A DNA stretch of 64,000 bases from Qipengyuania pelagi (GTDB lineage Bacteria > Pseudomonadota > Alphaproteobacteria > Sphingomonadales > Sphingomonadaceae), in NCBI RefSeq assembly GCF_009827295.1, contig NZ_WTYD01000001.1, forward strand, positions 1,302,001 to 1,366,000, given 5' to 3'. The notes under the pieces were generated by a model. It saw only the letters and a program-made list of their open reading frames with translations. It was not told the origin of the DNA and did not search any database. The translations under genes and the position numbers were made by a program. Positions 51,009 through 61,838 of this stretch are shown piece after piece. The number at the start of each line of letters is the position of its first letter. Positions within the stretch are counted from its first letter, which is position 1.

Positions 51009-53683
51009 CAGAATTGCGTCCCTACGTTGAAGGAAAAGAGCTTGGTGTCGTCGCCTTCGACCTTTTTCAGGGCATAGGCGAGATCGATGCGGAACGGGCC
51101 GAAGGGCGAGTTCCAATTGACCCCGACACCGACGGAGATGCGCGGGCTCGGCGTGTCGCCGAGGAAGACTTCCTCGAACGCGGCCGAGGTCTGACCCTGC
51201 GCGATGAAGCCATCGGGAATGGGATCGCCGACGGGAATCGCCACGATCGTGTCGTCTTCCACCGAATCGGTCGCACCCGGATTGAGGAACACCGGATTGC
51301 CGCTGTCGTCGAGCAGCGGGAAGAAGCGCTCGTTACCGAACGGGTTCTGGATCAGGACCGGGTCCTCGACATTGAAGACAGCGCCGATGTCGACGAACAC
51401 CGACGGACGCAGGCCCAGCGACCGTGCGCCGCTACCGAGCGGGATATCGAGCTCCGCTCGTCCGAGATAATAGGCGGTGCCGCCGATCGCGTCGTCCTGG
51501 ATGCGGTTGCGTTCGGTCACGGTGACCGGGTTGCCATCCTCGCCCGCGATGATCGGACGGCGCAGCACGCGCGGACCGACGCCGCGAATGTCGAAGCCGC
51601 GGATCTGCGGCGATCCGAGGAAGTAGCGGTCGGTCAGGCGAACATCGTTGGTGCCGTCCCCGTCCTCATCGCGGAACCCGCGAATCGCGCCGCCTTCCGC
51701 GGTCAGCGAGAAGACGAACCCGCTGCCGAGCGGGAAATACTGGCCCGCGCGCCCACGAATGCTGAGATATTCGACCGATCCGCCGAGACCCGCATATTGC
51801 GTGGTCAGCGACAGGTTGCGACCGCGCGTCGGGCGCAGGCGGCTGTCGGTGGCATCGAGATTGAAGCTGAGGCCGAGGATCGAGCTGGTGCGCTGACCGA
51901 TCGCCTCGCACAGATAGCGCCCGGCACGGAAGGGATCGCATTCCGCCACGCCGTCGCCGTTGAGATCGGAGAAGAACTGATTCTCGTCGAGCGTGACGTC
52001 GTCGTAATTGAGCGTGTAGCTGCCGATCAGCGAGCTGTATTCGGTAAGCGGAACGCCCGCGCGCAGAGAGAAACCGGTGGTCGCCTGCTTGTACGTCGTG
52101 TTCCGGTCGCTGCGATTGAAATTGAAACTGCTATAATCGCGACGATAGATATCGACGCCCGCCGAGATATTGCGGTCGAACAGATAGGGTTCGGAGAAGC
52201 TGGCCTCGGCCGAGCGGGCGTAGCGCGAGTAATTGACGCTCAGGCCCACCGTCTGCCCGCGCCCGCGGAAATTGCGCTGGCGGATGGAGCCGGCGAGGAT
52301 AAAGTTCTCGATCGAGGAGAAACCCGCCGACAATTGCAGTTCGCCGGTCGCCTGTTCCTCGACATTGGCTTCGAGGATGATCCGGTCGGGCGCACTGCCT
52401 TCGACCTGGTTAATCTCCAGCCCTTCCTGGAAAAAGCCCAGCGAATTGATGCGCGCGGCGGAGCGGGCGACCTGGAGCGTGCTGAAGGCATCGCCTTCGA
52501 CCAGGCGGAATTCGCGGCGCACGACCTTGTCCTGCGTCAGCGTGTTGCCGTTGACGTCGATCCGTTCGACATAGACGCGCGGCGCTTCCTGGATGACGAA
52601 GTTCACATCCATCGTGCGCGTTTCGGGATTGCGCGAGATGCGTGGGGAGACGTCCGCGAAAGCATACCCGAACGACCCGGCCAGTTCGGTCAATTGTTCG
52701 ACCGTGTCCTCGATCAGCTTGGCGTTATAGAATTCGCCGGTCTTCATCGGCAGATTGCGGCTCATCGCCTCGCTGTCGAAATCGCGCAACTGGCTGTCCA
52801 CCGCGACATCGCCGAATTTGTAGCGCTCGCCCTCTTCCACCACATAGGTGATGATGAAGTCGCGCCGGTCGGGCGTCAGCTCGGCAACCGCGGACACGAC
52901 GCGGAAATCGGCATAGCCTTCGGTCAGGTAGAATTCGCGCAGCTTCGCCTGATCGAAGGCGAGGCGATCGGGATCGTAGCTGGTGTTGGAGCTGAGGATG
53001 GAGAGGAGGCGCGCCTCCTTGGTCACCATCTCGCCCTTCAGGTCACCGTCCGAGAACACCTCGTTGCCGATGATGTTGATCTGGCGGACCTTGGATTTCG
53101 GGCCTTCCGTGATCTCGAACACGACATCGACGCGGTTCTGCGCCAATTGCACCATGTTCGGCTCGACCGTGGCGGCGAAGCGGCCCTGACGCTTGTAAAG
53201 CTCGATGATGCGCGCGACATCGGCGCGGACCTTGCTGCGCGTGAAGATCTGGCGCGGGGCGAGGCGGATTTCGGGGACGATCTTGTCGTCCTTGATCCGC
53301 TCGTTTCCTTCCAGGATGATGCGGTTGACGACCGGGTTCTCGACGATCTCGATCAGGACCGCGCCATTATCGTAGCTCACGCTCGCATTGGCGAAGAGCT
53401 CGGTCGCGTAGAGTTCCTTCAGGACCTGGTCGCCGACAACCTGGTTCCATTCCTGGCCCGGACGCAGCTGGATGTAGGACAGGATCGTCTGCGGTTCGAG
53501 CCGCTGCGCACCCGAAACCGAGATCGTGCGCACGATCTCCTGGCCCTGCGGGGCTACAGGCTGCGCGACCGGCTCGGCTGCGGCATCCTGCGCCGCGGCG
53601 ATGCCGGGAACGCCTGCCAGCATGGAACCGGCCAGCAGTAAGAAGGGCATCCGCCCGGTCAGTTTCGATCCCTTGGCGGCCAT
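51008..53683 (-). CDS. bamA: Outer-membrane assembly protein BamA
   Basis: An 891-residue Omp85 protein. The start is ATG 53683 (MAAKGSKLTGRMPF) after AGGATATTTG; a longer frame upstream is not used. Signal ends PGIAAAQ. Five POTRA domains cover about residues 45-450 (for example ISVSGAQRLEPQTILSYIQL and FNINIIGN-type repeats seen as VRQINIIGNEVFSDG), then the barrel with SLGLRPSVFVDIGAVF and WNSPFGPFRIDLAYAL, ending FNVGTQF. It inserts barrel proteins. Confidence 0.96.
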   Translation of the reverse strand: MAAKGSKLTGRMPFLLLAGSMLAGVPGIAAAQDAAAEPVAQPVAPQGQEIVRTISVSGAQRLEPQTILSYIQLRPGQEWNQVVGDQVLKELYATELFANASVSYDNGAVLIEIVENPVVNRIILEGNERIKDDKIVPEIRLAPRQIFTRSKVRADVARIIELYKRQGRFAATVEPNMVQLAQNRVDVVFEITEGPKSKVRQINIIGNEVFSDGDLKGEMVTKEARLLSILSSNTSYDPDRLAFDQAKLREFYLTEGYADFRVVSAVAELTPDRRDFIITYVVEEGERYKFGDVAVDSQLRDFDSEAMSRNLPMKTGEFYNAKLIEDTVEQLTELAGSFGYAFADVSPRISRNPETRTMDVNFVIQEAPRVYVERIDVNGNTLTQDKVVRREFRLVEGDAFSTLQVARSAARINSLGFFQEGLEINQVEGSAPDRIILEANVEEQATGELQLSAGFSSIENFILAGSIRQRNFRGRGQTVGLSVNYSRYARSAEASFSEPYLFDRNISAGVDIYRRDYSSFNFNRSDRNTTYKQATTGFSLRAGVPLTEYSSLIGSYTLNYDDVTLDENQFFSDLNGDGVAECDPFRAGRYLCEAIGQRTSSILGLSFNLDATDSRLRPTRGRNLSLTTQYAGLGGSVEYLSIRGRAGQYFPLGSGFVFSLTAEGGAIRGFRDEDGDGTNDVRLTDRYFLGSPQIRGFDIRGVGPRVLRRPIIAGEDGNPVTVTERNRIQDDAIGGTAYYLGRAELDIPLGSGARSLGLRPSVFVDIGAVFNVEDPVLIQNPFGNERFFPLLDDSGNPVFLNPGATDSVEDDTIVAIPVGDPIPDGFIAQGQTSAAFEEVFLGDTPSPRISVGVGVNWNSPFGPFRIDLAYALKKVEGDDTKLFSFNVGTQF

Positions 53684-53879
53684 CAAATATCCTATCTTCG
53701 ACAAGGAAAACCCGTCCCATTCGTTCAGTGGACCCGGTACCACTTCGCCTACCTTGCGAGCGGGCGATCCCGCCGCGCAATCACCAGGTCGGCAATGTGC
53801 GCCGCCCCTTGCCCGATGCACCGGAACCTTTCAAGCGCCGTGGCCGTTCAAGAAGGTCGCTACCGTGTCCCGTCCCCGG

Positions 53880-55016
53880 TCAACCACCGAATATCGGCAG
53901 GCTGACCAAATCGTTTATCGTGACGAATATCATCAGCATGAGCACGAGGGCCATGCCGGTGCGAAACGCCAGTTCCTGACCGCGCGGGCCGACCGGCTTT
54001 CGACGGACCGCTTCGGCCGCGTAGAATGCCAGGTGCCCGCCGTCGAGGGCGGGAATTGGCAGCAGGTTGATGAATGCCAAGTTAAGCGAAATCAGCGCCG
54101 CGAAGTTGACGAAGGAGGTCAGCCCGAGGCTCAATTGCTCGCCCGAATATTTGGCGATCTTGACCGGCCCGCCCAGTTCCCGGACCGAACGATCGCCGGT
54201 GAAGATCTGGGCGATTCCCGTCACCATCATGTCGACGAGATTGAGGCTGTGCTCGACCGCAAGCGGCCCAGCCGCGAGCAGGCTGACCGGCTCCCATGCG
54301 ATCGGCGCGGAATAGATGCCCAGCCGCCCGATGCGCGAGGAATTGCCGAAACTGTCCTCTTCCACGGTCGATCCGATCGTGAGCGGGATCGCGATCCGCT
54401 CGCCCTGACGCTCGACATCGATGGTGACGGGTTTGCCGGGGAACATCATCACCCGGTCGGTAATGTCGGAGAATTGCCGCACCGGCTCGCCATCGATCGC
54501 GACGACCCGGTCGCCTTCGCGCATCCCCGCCTCTTCGGCGACCGATTCCGGCGCGAAGCTCTGGACGACATTGGTCTGCTCGGGATCGGCGGCGACCGGC
54601 TGGCCGAAGCTGGCGAAGAAGGCCGCGAAGATCGCTAGCGTTATCAGGATATTGGTCGCCGGACCTGCAAAGACGATAAGCGCGCGTTTCCACAAGGCTG
54701 CGTGGTGGAAACTGCCGCGCTTCTCTTCTTCGCTCAGGGCAGCAACAGCCTCGCCATCGGGTATGCTGGCGGGGTTCATATCGCCCTTGAACTGGACATA
54801 ACCGCCCAGCGGCAGGGCCGACAGTTTCCACCGCGTCCCACGTTTATCGGTGAAGCCCGCGATTTCCTTACCGAATCCGACCGAAAACGCTTCTGCCTGA
54901 ACGCCGAACCAGCGCCCGACCAGATAATGCCCGAGTTCGTGCAGGGTCACGAGCGGCCCCAGCAGGAGCGGGAAGCCGAGCACGTAATAGACCCACAGGG
55001 GCAGGAAAGTGTCCAA
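53880..55016 (-). CDS. rseP: Site-2 intramembrane protease RseP
   Basis: A 378-residue zinc protease. The HExxH motif is H26-E27-x-x-H30 in VTLHELGHYLVGRWF; the second motif is NLLPIPALDGGH. One PDZ domain (GMREGDRVVAIDGEPV) lies in between. It processes anti-sigma factors in envelope stress. It lies one base after dxr. Confidence 0.95.
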   Translation of the reverse strand: MDTFLPLWVYYVLGFPLLLGPLVTLHELGHYLVGRWFGVQAEAFSVGFGKEIAGFTDKRGTRWKLSALPLGGYVQFKGDMNPASIPDGEAVAALSEEEKRGSFHHAALWKRALIVFAGPATNILITLAIFAAFFASFGQPVAADPEQTNVVQSFAPESVAEEAGMREGDRVVAIDGEPVRQFSDITDRVMMFPGKPVTIDVERQGERIAIPLTIGSTVEEDSFGNSSRIGRLGIYSAPIAWEPVSLLAAGPLAVEHSLNLVDMMVTGIAQIFTGDRSVRELGGPVKIAKYSGEQLSLGLTSFVNFAALISLNLAFINLLPIPALDGGHLAFYAAEAVRRKPVGPRGQELAFRTGMALVLMLMIFVTINDLVSLPIFGG

Positions 55017-55017
55017 G

Positions 55018-56175
55018 TCAGCCAGTCTCCAAGAGATTGCTCGCCCGCGTCCGCGCGGCCCGGTCCAGCATCAGCACGTCTTCGAGCGATTGCGGCGCGG
55101 GCGGCAGGTTTCCGCCATCCAGCACCTGGGCCACCAGTGACGAAATCCGGCTGAACTTGATCTGACCGGCGAGGAAAGCGGCGACCGCGACCTCGTTGGC
55201 GGCGTTGAGCACGGCAGGGGCCGCCCCGCCCGCCTCCGCCGCCTCGCGCGCCAGGCGGGTGGCGGGAAACCGCTCTTCGTCGGGGGCGAAAAAGGACAAT
55301 TCGCCGATCGCAGCGAGGTCCAGCGGTTCGCAGGGCGTATCCATCCGCTCCGGCCAGGCGAGGCAGGAGGCGATCGGCACGCGCATGTCGGAAGGGCCGA
55401 GCTGCGCCAGAGTCGATCCGTCACGATATTCGACCATCGAATGGATCACGCTTTGCGGGTGAACCACGATCCGGAATCTATCGAGTCCGACCGGGAACAG
55501 GTGATGCGCTTCGATCAGTTCGAGGCCCTTGTTGAACATGGTCGCCGAATCGACGCTGATCTTGGCGCCCATGTCCCAGTTGGGATGCGCGACCGCCTGT
55601 GCGGGCGTGACCGAATCGAGATCCCCGACCAAGCGCAGCGGCCCCCCGCTCGCGGTCAGAGTGATCCAGCGCACATCGTCCAAACTGTTGCCCGCAAGGC
55701 ATTGGAAGATCGCGTTATGTTCGGAATCGACCGGCAGGAGCCGCGCGCCGTGCCGCTCGACCGCGCGCGTCATCACCTCGCCCGCGCTGACCAGCGCCTC
55801 CTTGTTGGCGAGCGCGACCGTGCCGCCGCGCTCGATCGCGGCCATAACCGGGGCGAGGCCCGCGCAGCCCACGATGGCCGCCACCGCGATATCCGCCGGG
55901 CGCGCCGCCGCTTCGCACAAGGCCTGCGCCCCCGCAGCCGCTTCGACGTCCGATCCCGCCAGTGCCTCGCGCAGGTCGCCGAGCCGATGCTCCTCCCCGA
56001 TCACGGCAAGCTGCGCACCGAATTCGCGGGCCAGCCGGGCGAGATCGTCGACGTTCGAATGCGCCGTCAGCGCGACGACATCCCACGCCCCGCGATCGCG
56101 GCGGATCAGGTCGAGCGTCGAGCCGCCGACCGAGCCGGTCGCGCCAAGGATCGTGATCGAACGCCGCTCGTTCAT
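55018..56175 (-). CDS. dxr: 1-deoxy-D-xylulose-5-phosphate reductoisomerase
   Basis: A 385-residue MEP-pathway enzyme. The start at 56175 overlaps the cdsA stop (ATGA); the upstream ATG at 56193 is not preferred. NADPH-binding [31 protein letters not shown] and TASGGPLR are conserved, and [13 protein letters not shown] is near the C terminus. It supplies isoprenoid precursors, consistent with uppS nearby. Confidence 0.97.
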   Translation of the reverse strand: MNERRSITILGATGSVGGSTLDLIRRDRGAWDVVALTAHSNVDDLARLAREFGAQLAVIGEEHRLGDLREALAGSDVEAAAGAQALCEAAARPADIAVAAIVGCAGLAPVMAAIERGGTVALANKEALVSAGEVMTRAVERHGARLLPVDSEHNAIFQCLAGNSLDDVRWITLTASGGPLRLVGDLDSVTPAQAVAHPNWDMGAKISVDSATMFNKGLELIEAHHLFPVGLDRFRIVVHPQSVIHSMVEYRDGSTLAQLGPSDMRVPIASCLAWPERMDTPCEPLDLAAIGELSFFAPDEERFPATRLAREAAEAGGAAPAVLNAANEVAVAAFLAGQIKFSRISSLVAQVLDGGNLPPAPQSLEDVLMLDRAARTRASNLLETG

Positions 56176-56921
56176 GGGTGGGCGAAGAACCACAGCAGCC
56201 CGGCGACGATCGCCACGGGCAGCATCCCGTCGACCCGATCGAACACGCCGCCATGGCCGGGAATCAGGTTGGAGCTGTCCTTCATCCCCGCCTTGCGCTT
56301 GAACCAGCTTTCGAGAAAATCGCCAGCCTGAGCGACGACAGCCAGGCCTGCTCCGATAGCGAAGGCGCCCGCGCCCATGAGCGAAAAGGCGCGCTCACCG
56401 ACATTGGAATAGAAGAAACCGAGCGAGACCAGCCCTGCCGCCACCATCCCGCCGCCGAGCCCCGCCCAGGTCTTGGACGGGCTGATGCGCGGCGCGATCT
56501 TGGGCCCGCCGATCGATCGTCCGCTGAAATAGGCGCCGGTATCGGTGGCGATGACGATCGCGACCACGCCGAGCACGACCGGAATCGGCAATTCGATCAG
56601 CATGGCGGAAGCCGCCCCGACATAGAGGATCGCGACTGCGCAACCGAACAGGACCAGAGCCGTCGACGCGGCGCGACCGGCGCGGCGGATCAGGCGCACC
56701 GCCTCGAACAGGCAGATCGCGGCGACGAGGATCACGAACCCGTCAAACCACAGCCCGCCCAGCCAGAGCGCCGTGCCCGCCAGCGCGAGCATCACCACGG
56801 CGGAGGCGGCGCGTTTGGGCAGATCGCTGGTCCGCACCGACAACGGGACGGCCATCGCCCGCATCGCAAGGGCCTTCACCCTGTCGCGCTTGCGGTTCTC
56901 CGCCAGCTCACCTGCCGCCAA
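56172..56921 (-). CDS. cdsA: Phosphatidate cytidylyltransferase
   Basis: A 249-residue membrane enzyme making CDP-diacylglycerol. Signature: [18 protein letters not shown] and a C-terminal [32 protein letters not shown]. The start is a TTG at 56921 with GGGAGAG just upstream, inside the 3' end of uppS (14-base overlap). A later ATG is possible. About seven hydrophobic segments are present. Confidence 0.94.
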   Translation of the reverse strand: MAAGELAENRKRDRVKALAMRAMAVPLSVRTSDLPKRAASAVVMLALAGTALWLGGLWFDGFVILVAAICLFEAVRLIRRAGRAASTALVLFGCAVAILYVGAASAMLIELPIPVVLGVVAIVIATDTGAYFSGRSIGGPKIAPRISPSKTWAGLGGGMVAAGLVSLGFFYSNVGERAFSLMGAGAFAIGAGLAVVAQAGDFLESWFKRKAGMKDSSNLIPGHGGVFDRVDGMLPVAIVAGLLWFFAHP

Positions 56922-57594
56922 AACGTCTCTCCCTGGCCGCGAAATCGTCGAGCGCGGTCCTCAGATGCTCGGGCGTGTAATCGGGCCAGAGCACTTCGGT
57001 GAACACCATCTCCGCGTAGGCGGCCTGCCACAAGAGAAAATTGGACAGGCGGACCTCGCCGCTGGTGCGGATGAGAAGATCGAGCGGCGGGAGATCGTGC
57101 GTGTAGAGATGGCGCGCAAGGCTGGCTTCGGTCACCTCGCCCTCCTGTGCGGCCAGGGCGGCGGCTCGGACGATTTCCTGCTGCGATCCGTAATTCAGCG
57201 CGACAGCGAGGATACGCTTTCCTGCGGCCGTTCGCTCGATGGCATCCTCGATCGATTCGACGATATCGGGCGCAAGCGCATGATAATCGCCGATAATCTT
57301 CAAACGGACATCATTGGCGATGAATTCGGGCAGGTCGGTTTCGATGAAGCGCCGGAGCAGACCCATGAGGTGATCGATCTCGTCCTCGGGCCGCTTCCAG
57401 TTCTCGCTGCTGAACGCATAGAGCGTCAGGCAGTCGATCCCCAGCGGTTCGACCGCGCGGACCAGCTTGCGCACCGCTTCCACGCCGCGCCGGTGGCCGA
57501 GGGCGCGCGGCAGGCCGCGCCGCTTCGCCCAGCGGCCATTGCCGTCCATGATAATGGCGACATGGCGCGCGCGTGATCCGGTGGAGTCAGACAT
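56908..57594 (-). CDS. uppS: Undecaprenyl diphosphate synthase
   Basis: A 228-residue cis-prenyltransferase for the lipid carrier of cell-wall synthesis. The active-site block is [17 protein letters not shown], and the C-terminal signature is [19 protein letters not shown]. It lies between frr and cdsA in the conserved order and overlaps cdsA. Confidence 0.97.
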   Translation of the reverse strand: MSDSTGSRARHVAIIMDGNGRWAKRRGLPRALGHRRGVEAVRKLVRAVEPLGIDCLTLYAFSSENWKRPEDEIDHLMGLLRRFIETDLPEFIANDVRLKIIGDYHALAPDIVESIEDAIERTAAGKRILAVALNYGSQQEIVRAAALAAQEGEVTEASLARHLYTHDLPPLDLLIRTSGEVRLSNFLLWQAAYAEMVFTEVLWPDYTPEHLRTALDDFAARERRFGGR

Positions 57595-57618
57595 GAGGGG
57601 TCGCGCCAGCCGCAGTTG

Positions 57619-58176
57619 TCACTGCGTCAGGATTTCCTGTTCCTTCTTCGCGACCGCATCGTCCACCTCGCCGACATGCTTGTCGGTCATCTTCTGGACG
57701 TCGTCCTCGCTCCGCTTGCGCTCGTCTTCGGAGATTTCCTTCTTCTTCTCGTCGTCCTTGAGCGCCTCCATCCCGTCACGGCGCACGTTGCGGATGGCGA
57801 TCTTGGCCTTTTCGCCATATTCGCCCGCCAGCTTGGCGAGATCCTTGCGGCGTTCCTCGGTCAGATCGGGCATGGGCAGGCGCAGGGTCTGGCCGTCGAC
57901 AATCGGGTTGAGGCCGAGATTGGATTTCGCGATCCCCTTCTCCACCGCCGTCACATTCGCCTTGTCCCACACCTGGACCGACAACATCCGCGGCTCGGGC
58001 GCGTTGACCGTCGCGACCTGCGACAGCGGCATCATCGCGCCATAGACCTCGACTACCACCGGATCGAGCAGGCTGGTATTCGCGCGGCCCGTGCGCAGGC
58101 CGGAAAGATCGCCCTTCAGGCTCTCGACCGCGCCCTGCATACGGCGGTCGATGTCGGATTTGTCGTATTTGGCCAT
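57619..58176 (-). CDS. frr: Ribosome recycling factor
   Basis: A 185-residue factor that splits post-termination ribosomes. It begins [20 protein letters not shown] and has [20 protein letters not shown] and the C-terminal charged helix [20 protein letters not shown]. Placed between pyrH and uppS as usual. Confidence 0.97.
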   Translation of the reverse strand: MAKYDKSDIDRRMQGAVESLKGDLSGLRTGRANTSLLDPVVVEVYGAMMPLSQVATVNAPEPRMLSVQVWDKANVTAVEKGIAKSNLGLNPIVDGQTLRLPMPDLTEERRKDLAKLAGEYGEKAKIAIRNVRRDGMEALKDDEKKKEISEDERKRSEDDVQKMTDKHVGEVDDAVAKKEQEILTQ

Positions 58177-58225
58177 GATCGGCTTCCTCTGTTCTGTGTC
58201 CTGGTCAGGTCTGATTGCGTCAGGT

Positions 58226-58948
58226 CTATTTGCGGTTTTCGACGATGGTCTGCACGCCTTCGCCCGAAAGCACCCGCGCCAGATTGCCCTTCTCGCGGAT
58301 CGAGAAGACCACGATCGGAATGTCGTTGTCGCGGCAAAGCGCAACCGCGCTGGCGTCCATCACCTTGAGATTGTCTGCCAGGACCCGATCGTAAGTCACT
58401 GTGTCGAAACGCTGCGCATTTGGGTCCTGCTTGGGATCGGCGCTGTAGACGCCATCGACGCTGGTCCCCTTCAAGAGGGCATCGCAGCGCATTTCCGCCG
58501 CGCGCAGGGCCGCGCCGCTATCGGTGGTGAAATAGGGCGCGCCGACACCGGCGGCGAAGATCACAATCCGCCCTTTTTCGAGATGCCTCTCCGCGCGGCG
58601 ACGGATTACCGGTTCGCACACCTGATCCATCTGGATCGCGGACTGCACCCGCGTCGGCACGCCGATCTGTTCGAGCGCGTTCTGCATCGCGAGCGCGTTC
58701 ATCACCGTGGCGAGCATCCCCATATAGTCAGCCTGCGCGCGGTCCATCCCTCGCGCCGCGCCCGCCATGCCGCGAAAGATATTGCCGCCGCCGATGACGA
58801 GGCAGATTTCGAGCCCGGTTTCCTTGGCACGCTTCACCTCTTCGGCGAGCTCCATGACGAAGTCAGGGTCGATCCCGAACGGCCCGTCCCCCATCAGCAC
58901 CTCGCCCGACAATTTCAGGAGGACGCGTTTCATCGGAGGCATGGGCAT
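58226..58948 (-). CDS. pyrH: UMP kinase
   Basis: A 240-residue amino-acid-kinase-fold enzyme that phosphorylates UMP. The P-loop-like start is [15 protein letters not shown], and [20 protein letters not shown] and [16 protein letters not shown] are conserved. Three ATGs (58948, 58942, 58933) are possible and none has a clear ribosome-binding site. frr follows 49 bases later. Confidence 0.96.
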   Translation of the reverse strand: MPMPPMKRVLLKLSGEVLMGDGPFGIDPDFVMELAEEVKRAKETGLEICLVIGGGNIFRGMAGAARGMDRAQADYMGMLATVMNALAMQNALEQIGVPTRVQSAIQMDQVCEPVIRRRAERHLEKGRIVIFAAGVGAPYFTTDSGAALRAAEMRCDALLKGTSVDGVYSADPKQDPNAQRFDTVTYDRVLADNLKVMDASAVALCRDNDIPIVVFSIREKGNLARVLSGEGVQTIVENRK

Positions 58949-59072
58949 GGGTGCGGCAATCTCGTCAAGCTGTAGGGACGAGGTTCCTTAACCGCGAAGC
59001 CGTTCATGCGCAAAGGGGAATGGGCGATGGATAAGTGGCGCGCCCTGCGCCGTCCCGGCGGAGGCCAGACTG

Positions 59073-59510
59073 TCAGGCCGAACCGATTTCGCGCGAGGTC
59101 GCCAGCACCGAAACCACCGGCCCGTCACGCGCGATCATCGGCTTCAAATTCACCGACCAATTGCGCGGATTGCCCCTGGCTGTCGGGCAGAAGGCCTCGA
59201 ACTGCACGGTGCGGCCACCCAGGGAAGAGCGGAAATTGGCTTCCACCATGGCTTGGGAATGATCGGGCCAGAGATGCCACCACAATTGGCCCAGCACCTT
59301 TTCAGGCTCGTCGATCTCCATCGCATCGAGACCGTTGCAGTTCATGAAATCGAGCGTGCCGTCGACGCTGAGGATCTTCACGCAATCGGGGCTCTGTTCG
59401 AGGAGGCAAAGCGCCAGATCGCTGCTGTCCAGGCCTACCTGCGACACGACTTCAAGCGACCGCGCATCGGTCGAGCGATGGGCGTGATATGATTGATGAT
59501 GGACTGACAT
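59073..59510 (-). CDS. Stand-alone PAS-domain protein
   Basis: A 145-residue protein that is essentially one PAS domain (EQSPDCVKILSVDGTLDFMN, WWHLWPDHSQAMVEAN, GRTVQFEAFCPTARGNPRNW, LKPMIARDGPVVSVLATSREI). There is no kinase, cyclase or DNA-binding output. The ATG follows GGGAGGGTAAGA. It sits between tsf and pyrH, where the operon is usually contiguous. It might sense a small ligand or redox signal and act through a partner protein. Confidence 0.85.
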   Translation of the reverse strand: MSVHHQSYHAHRSTDARSLEVVSQVGLDSSDLALCLLEQSPDCVKILSVDGTLDFMNCNGLDAMEIDEPEKVLGQLWWHLWPDHSQAMVEANFRSSLGGRTVQFEAFCPTARGNPRNWSVNLKPMIARDGPVVSVLATSREIGSA

Positions 59511-59616
59511 TCTTACCCTCCCGCTCGATTTCCCTGGATTTCGAAAACGGCATCTTGATCACGAACGGGTAAAAATTCTTTAAATCACACCTTCAAACGT
59601 CGGTCCCCAAACGAGA

Positions 59617-59654
59617 ACGGCCGCCGAACCCTCGTCCTGGGGTCCGGCGGCCGT
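59617..59654 (-). terminator. Hairpin after tsf
   Basis: ACGGCCGCCG (59617-59626) pairs perfectly with CGGCGGCCGT (59645-59654), with further partial pairing of AACCC and GGGGT. On the minus strand, TCTCGTTTGG follows: a weak T-run. It lies 23 bases beyond the tsf stop and separates tsf from the PAS gene. Confidence 0.7.
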
Positions 59655-59676
59655 CCGCGTTCTTAGTTCGGAAGGA

Positions 59677-60615
59677 TCAGCCCTTGACCGCCGCCGCGAC
59701 TTCCGCCGCGAAATCGGTCTCTTCCTTCTCGATGCCTTCGCCCAACTGGAAGCGGACATAGTCGACCAGTTCGATCGGCTTGCCCGCATCCTTGCCTGCC
59801 TTGGCGACGACTTCGGAGATCGGGGTCTTGTTGTCCATCACGAACACTTGGCTGAGGAGCGCGTTTTCCTTGGCGAACTTGGCCACGGCACCTTCGACCA
59901 TCTTGTCCTGAACGTTTTCGGGCTTGCCGCTTTCCGCCGCCTTTTCCTTAGCGATGGCGCGCTCGCGCTCGATTAGGTCGGCATCGAGCCCGTCGGCGTT
60001 CAGCGCCTGCGGGAAGGCGGCGGCGATGTGCATGGCGATCTGCTTGCCGAGCGCTTCGAGCGTTTCCTTGTCCGCCTCGCTCTCGAGCGCGACGAGAACG
60101 CCGATCTTGCCGAGATTCGGCGCGACCGCATTGTGCATATAGGGCACGACGACGCCGTTATTGACCGAGACGGTCTTCATGCGACGGATCTGCTGGTTTT
60201 CGCCGATGGTGGCGACATTGTCGGTCAGCTTGTCGGAAACGGTGCCGCCGGTGGGATAGTCCTTCGCCTTCAAGGCTTCGACATCGTCGCTGTCAGCAGT
60301 GATCGCGACATCGGTGACCGCGCGGACGAAGTCCTGGAACCGGTCGTTCTTGGCGACGAAGTCGGTTTCGGAATTGACCTCGACGGCAACGCCCTTGGCG
60401 CCTGAGCCAGAATCTGAAACGGCGACGCCGATCAGGCCTTCCGCCGCGGTGCGGCTGGATTTCTTCTGAGCGGTGGCAAGACCCTTGGCGCGCAGCGCGT
60501 CGACCGCGGCTTCCAGATCGCCATCGGTTTCGACGAGCGCCTTCTTGGCATCCATCATGCCCGCGCCGGTGCGTTCGCGCAGCGCCTTGATATCGGCGGT
60601 GGTGAAATTCGCCAT
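59677..60615 (-). CDS. tsf: Elongation factor Ts
   Basis: A 312-residue nucleotide exchange factor for EF-Tu. It begins [27 protein letters not shown]; the core has [14 protein letters not shown] and the coiled part follows. The start at 60615 is set by homology to the family; the longer upstream frame is spurious. rpsB precedes it by 109 bases. Confidence 0.97.
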   Translation of the reverse strand: MANFTTADIKALRERTGAGMMDAKKALVETDGDLEAAVDALRAKGLATAQKKSSRTAAEGLIGVAVSDSGSGAKGVAVEVNSETDFVAKNDRFQDFVRAVTDVAITADSDDVEALKAKDYPTGGTVSDKLTDNVATIGENQQIRRMKTVSVNNGVVVPYMHNAVAPNLGKIGVLVALESEADKETLEALGKQIAMHIAAAFPQALNADGLDADLIERERAIAKEKAAESGKPENVQDKMVEGAVAKFAKENALLSQVFVMDNKTPISEVVAKAGKDAGKPIELVDYVRFQLGEGIEKEETDFAAEVAAAVKG

Positions 60616-60724
60616 GTTCGTATTCCTTTTGAATAAAGGTGCGGCGCCGGACTGCCGCGAGGGGCGGTCCGGCGCTTGGAGATGTTCGGTTACGCGGGCA
60701 TGACGCCTGCGTGACCGGGCTGGA

Positions 60725-61474
60725 TCAGGCCGCGGCCTCGGCCGGCGGGGTGTCCATCGCGCCGACATCGCGACCCGAATCCTGCACGCCCGCGCCCTTG
60801 CCCGAGCGCGCCGCATCGGCGATCGCGTCGCAATAGAGGCGCACGGCGCGGCTGGCGTCGTCATTGCCGGGGATCGGGAAGGCGATGCCCGAAGGATCGG
60901 TGTTGGTGTCGAGCACCGCGACCACCGGAATGCCGAGCACGTTGGCTTCCTTGATGGCGAGGTCTTCCTTGTTGGCGTCGATCACGAACATCACATCGGG
61001 AATGCCGCCCATGTCGCGAATGCCGCCGAGCGACAGTTCAAGCTTGTCGCGCTTGCGCGTCAGGTTGAGCACTTCCTTCTTGGTCAGGCCGCTGGTGTCA
61101 CCGGCGAGCTGTTCCTCGAGCGCCTTCAATTCCTTGATCGAACCCGAAATCGTCTTCCAGTTGGTGAGCATCCCGCCCAGCCAGCGATGGTTGACGAAGT
61201 GCTGGCCCGAAGAGAGCGCGGCTTCGCGAATCGCGTCCTGCGCCTGGCGCTTGGTGCCGACGAACAGCACCTTGCCACCCGAACGCGCGGTCTGCTGCAC
61301 GAAGTCGAGCGCGCGCGCGAACAGCGGAACGGTCTGCGACAGGTCGATGATGTGGATGCCGTTGCGCGCGCCGAAGATATACGGCTTCATGCGCGGGTTC
61401 CAACGGTGGGTCTGGTGGCCGAAATGCGCGCCGGCCTCGATCAATTGCTGCATCGTGACGGTAGGAGCCGTCAT
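60725..61474 (-). CDS. rpsB: Ribosomal protein uS2
   Basis: A 249-residue small-subunit protein. [23 protein letters not shown] is the standard N terminus; [10 protein letters not shown] and [19 protein letters not shown] follow. It starts a ribosomal-to-envelope series on the minus strand. A leader of at least 150 bases could hold the S2 autoregulatory site. Confidence 0.97.
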   Translation of the reverse strand: MTAPTVTMQQLIEAGAHFGHQTHRWNPRMKPYIFGARNGIHIIDLSQTVPLFARALDFVQQTARSGGKVLFVGTKRQAQDAIREAALSSGQHFVNHRWLGGMLTNWKTISGSIKELKALEEQLAGDTSGLTKKEVLNLTRKRDKLELSLGGIRDMGGIPDVMFVIDANKEDLAIKEANVLGIPVVAVLDTNTDPSGIAFPIPGNDDASRAVRLYCDAIADAARSGKGAGVQDSGRDVGAMDTPPAEAAA

Positions 61475-61838
61475 AATAGAATTCCTTTCCGGTTGTGCCT
61501 CTGGAAAGCTGGAAACCCGATGCGGTCATTCCCGCGGCGGGCACCGGTATGTGCGCCTTCCATGTGGATTTTGTCCGCTCCGTCGAGGCCGGAATGCAGC
61601 CTGTTCGGGGGCGAACGCGCGCCACTTAGCGTGGGTTCATGCGAAAATCCAGCCTCGAATTGTCCGCAAAAACGCTCCGCCCGTCGCAAAAACGACTTGA
61701 CTGCCTGGAACAAATAGAGAACAAGGGCTCAACGCTGGAACTCCAGCGGACATTCGGTGTTTTCCACATATAGTCCACAGGCTGTCAAGCGGTCTGTCGA
61801 CAACCCCGGTCAATAGTCGGGTCTTTCGGAAAGATAGT
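61475..61838. other. 364-base non-coding region between rpsB and a small membrane gene
   Basis: No open frame of note on either strand. The left part must contain the rpsB promoter and leader. The right part holds a LexA-box candidate at 61708-61722 preceded by TTGACT (61697-61702), and a TTTTCCACA (61760-61768), one base off a DnaA box. Confidence 0.7.
61708..61722. promoter_or_regulatory. LexA (SOS) box
   Basis: GAACAAATAGAGAAC is an exact GAAC-N7-GAAC, the alphaproteobacterial LexA consensus (GTTC-N7-GTTC on the other strand), with the AT-rich centre usual for functional boxes. It starts five bases after TTGACT, a possible -35 element. It lies 116 bases upstream of the small membrane gene at 61839 and over 230 bases from rpsB, so the former is the more likely target. 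Confidence 0.65.

Noticed and set aside
50885..53641. A 918-codon open frame antisense to bamA
   Set aside because: Mirror frame produced by high GC and codon bias; the opposite strand encodes a complete BamA with signal peptide, POTRA domains and barrel.
61760..61768. TTTTCCACA as a DnaA box or origin
   Set aside because: A single site with one mismatch and no cluster or AT-rich unwinding region nearby.
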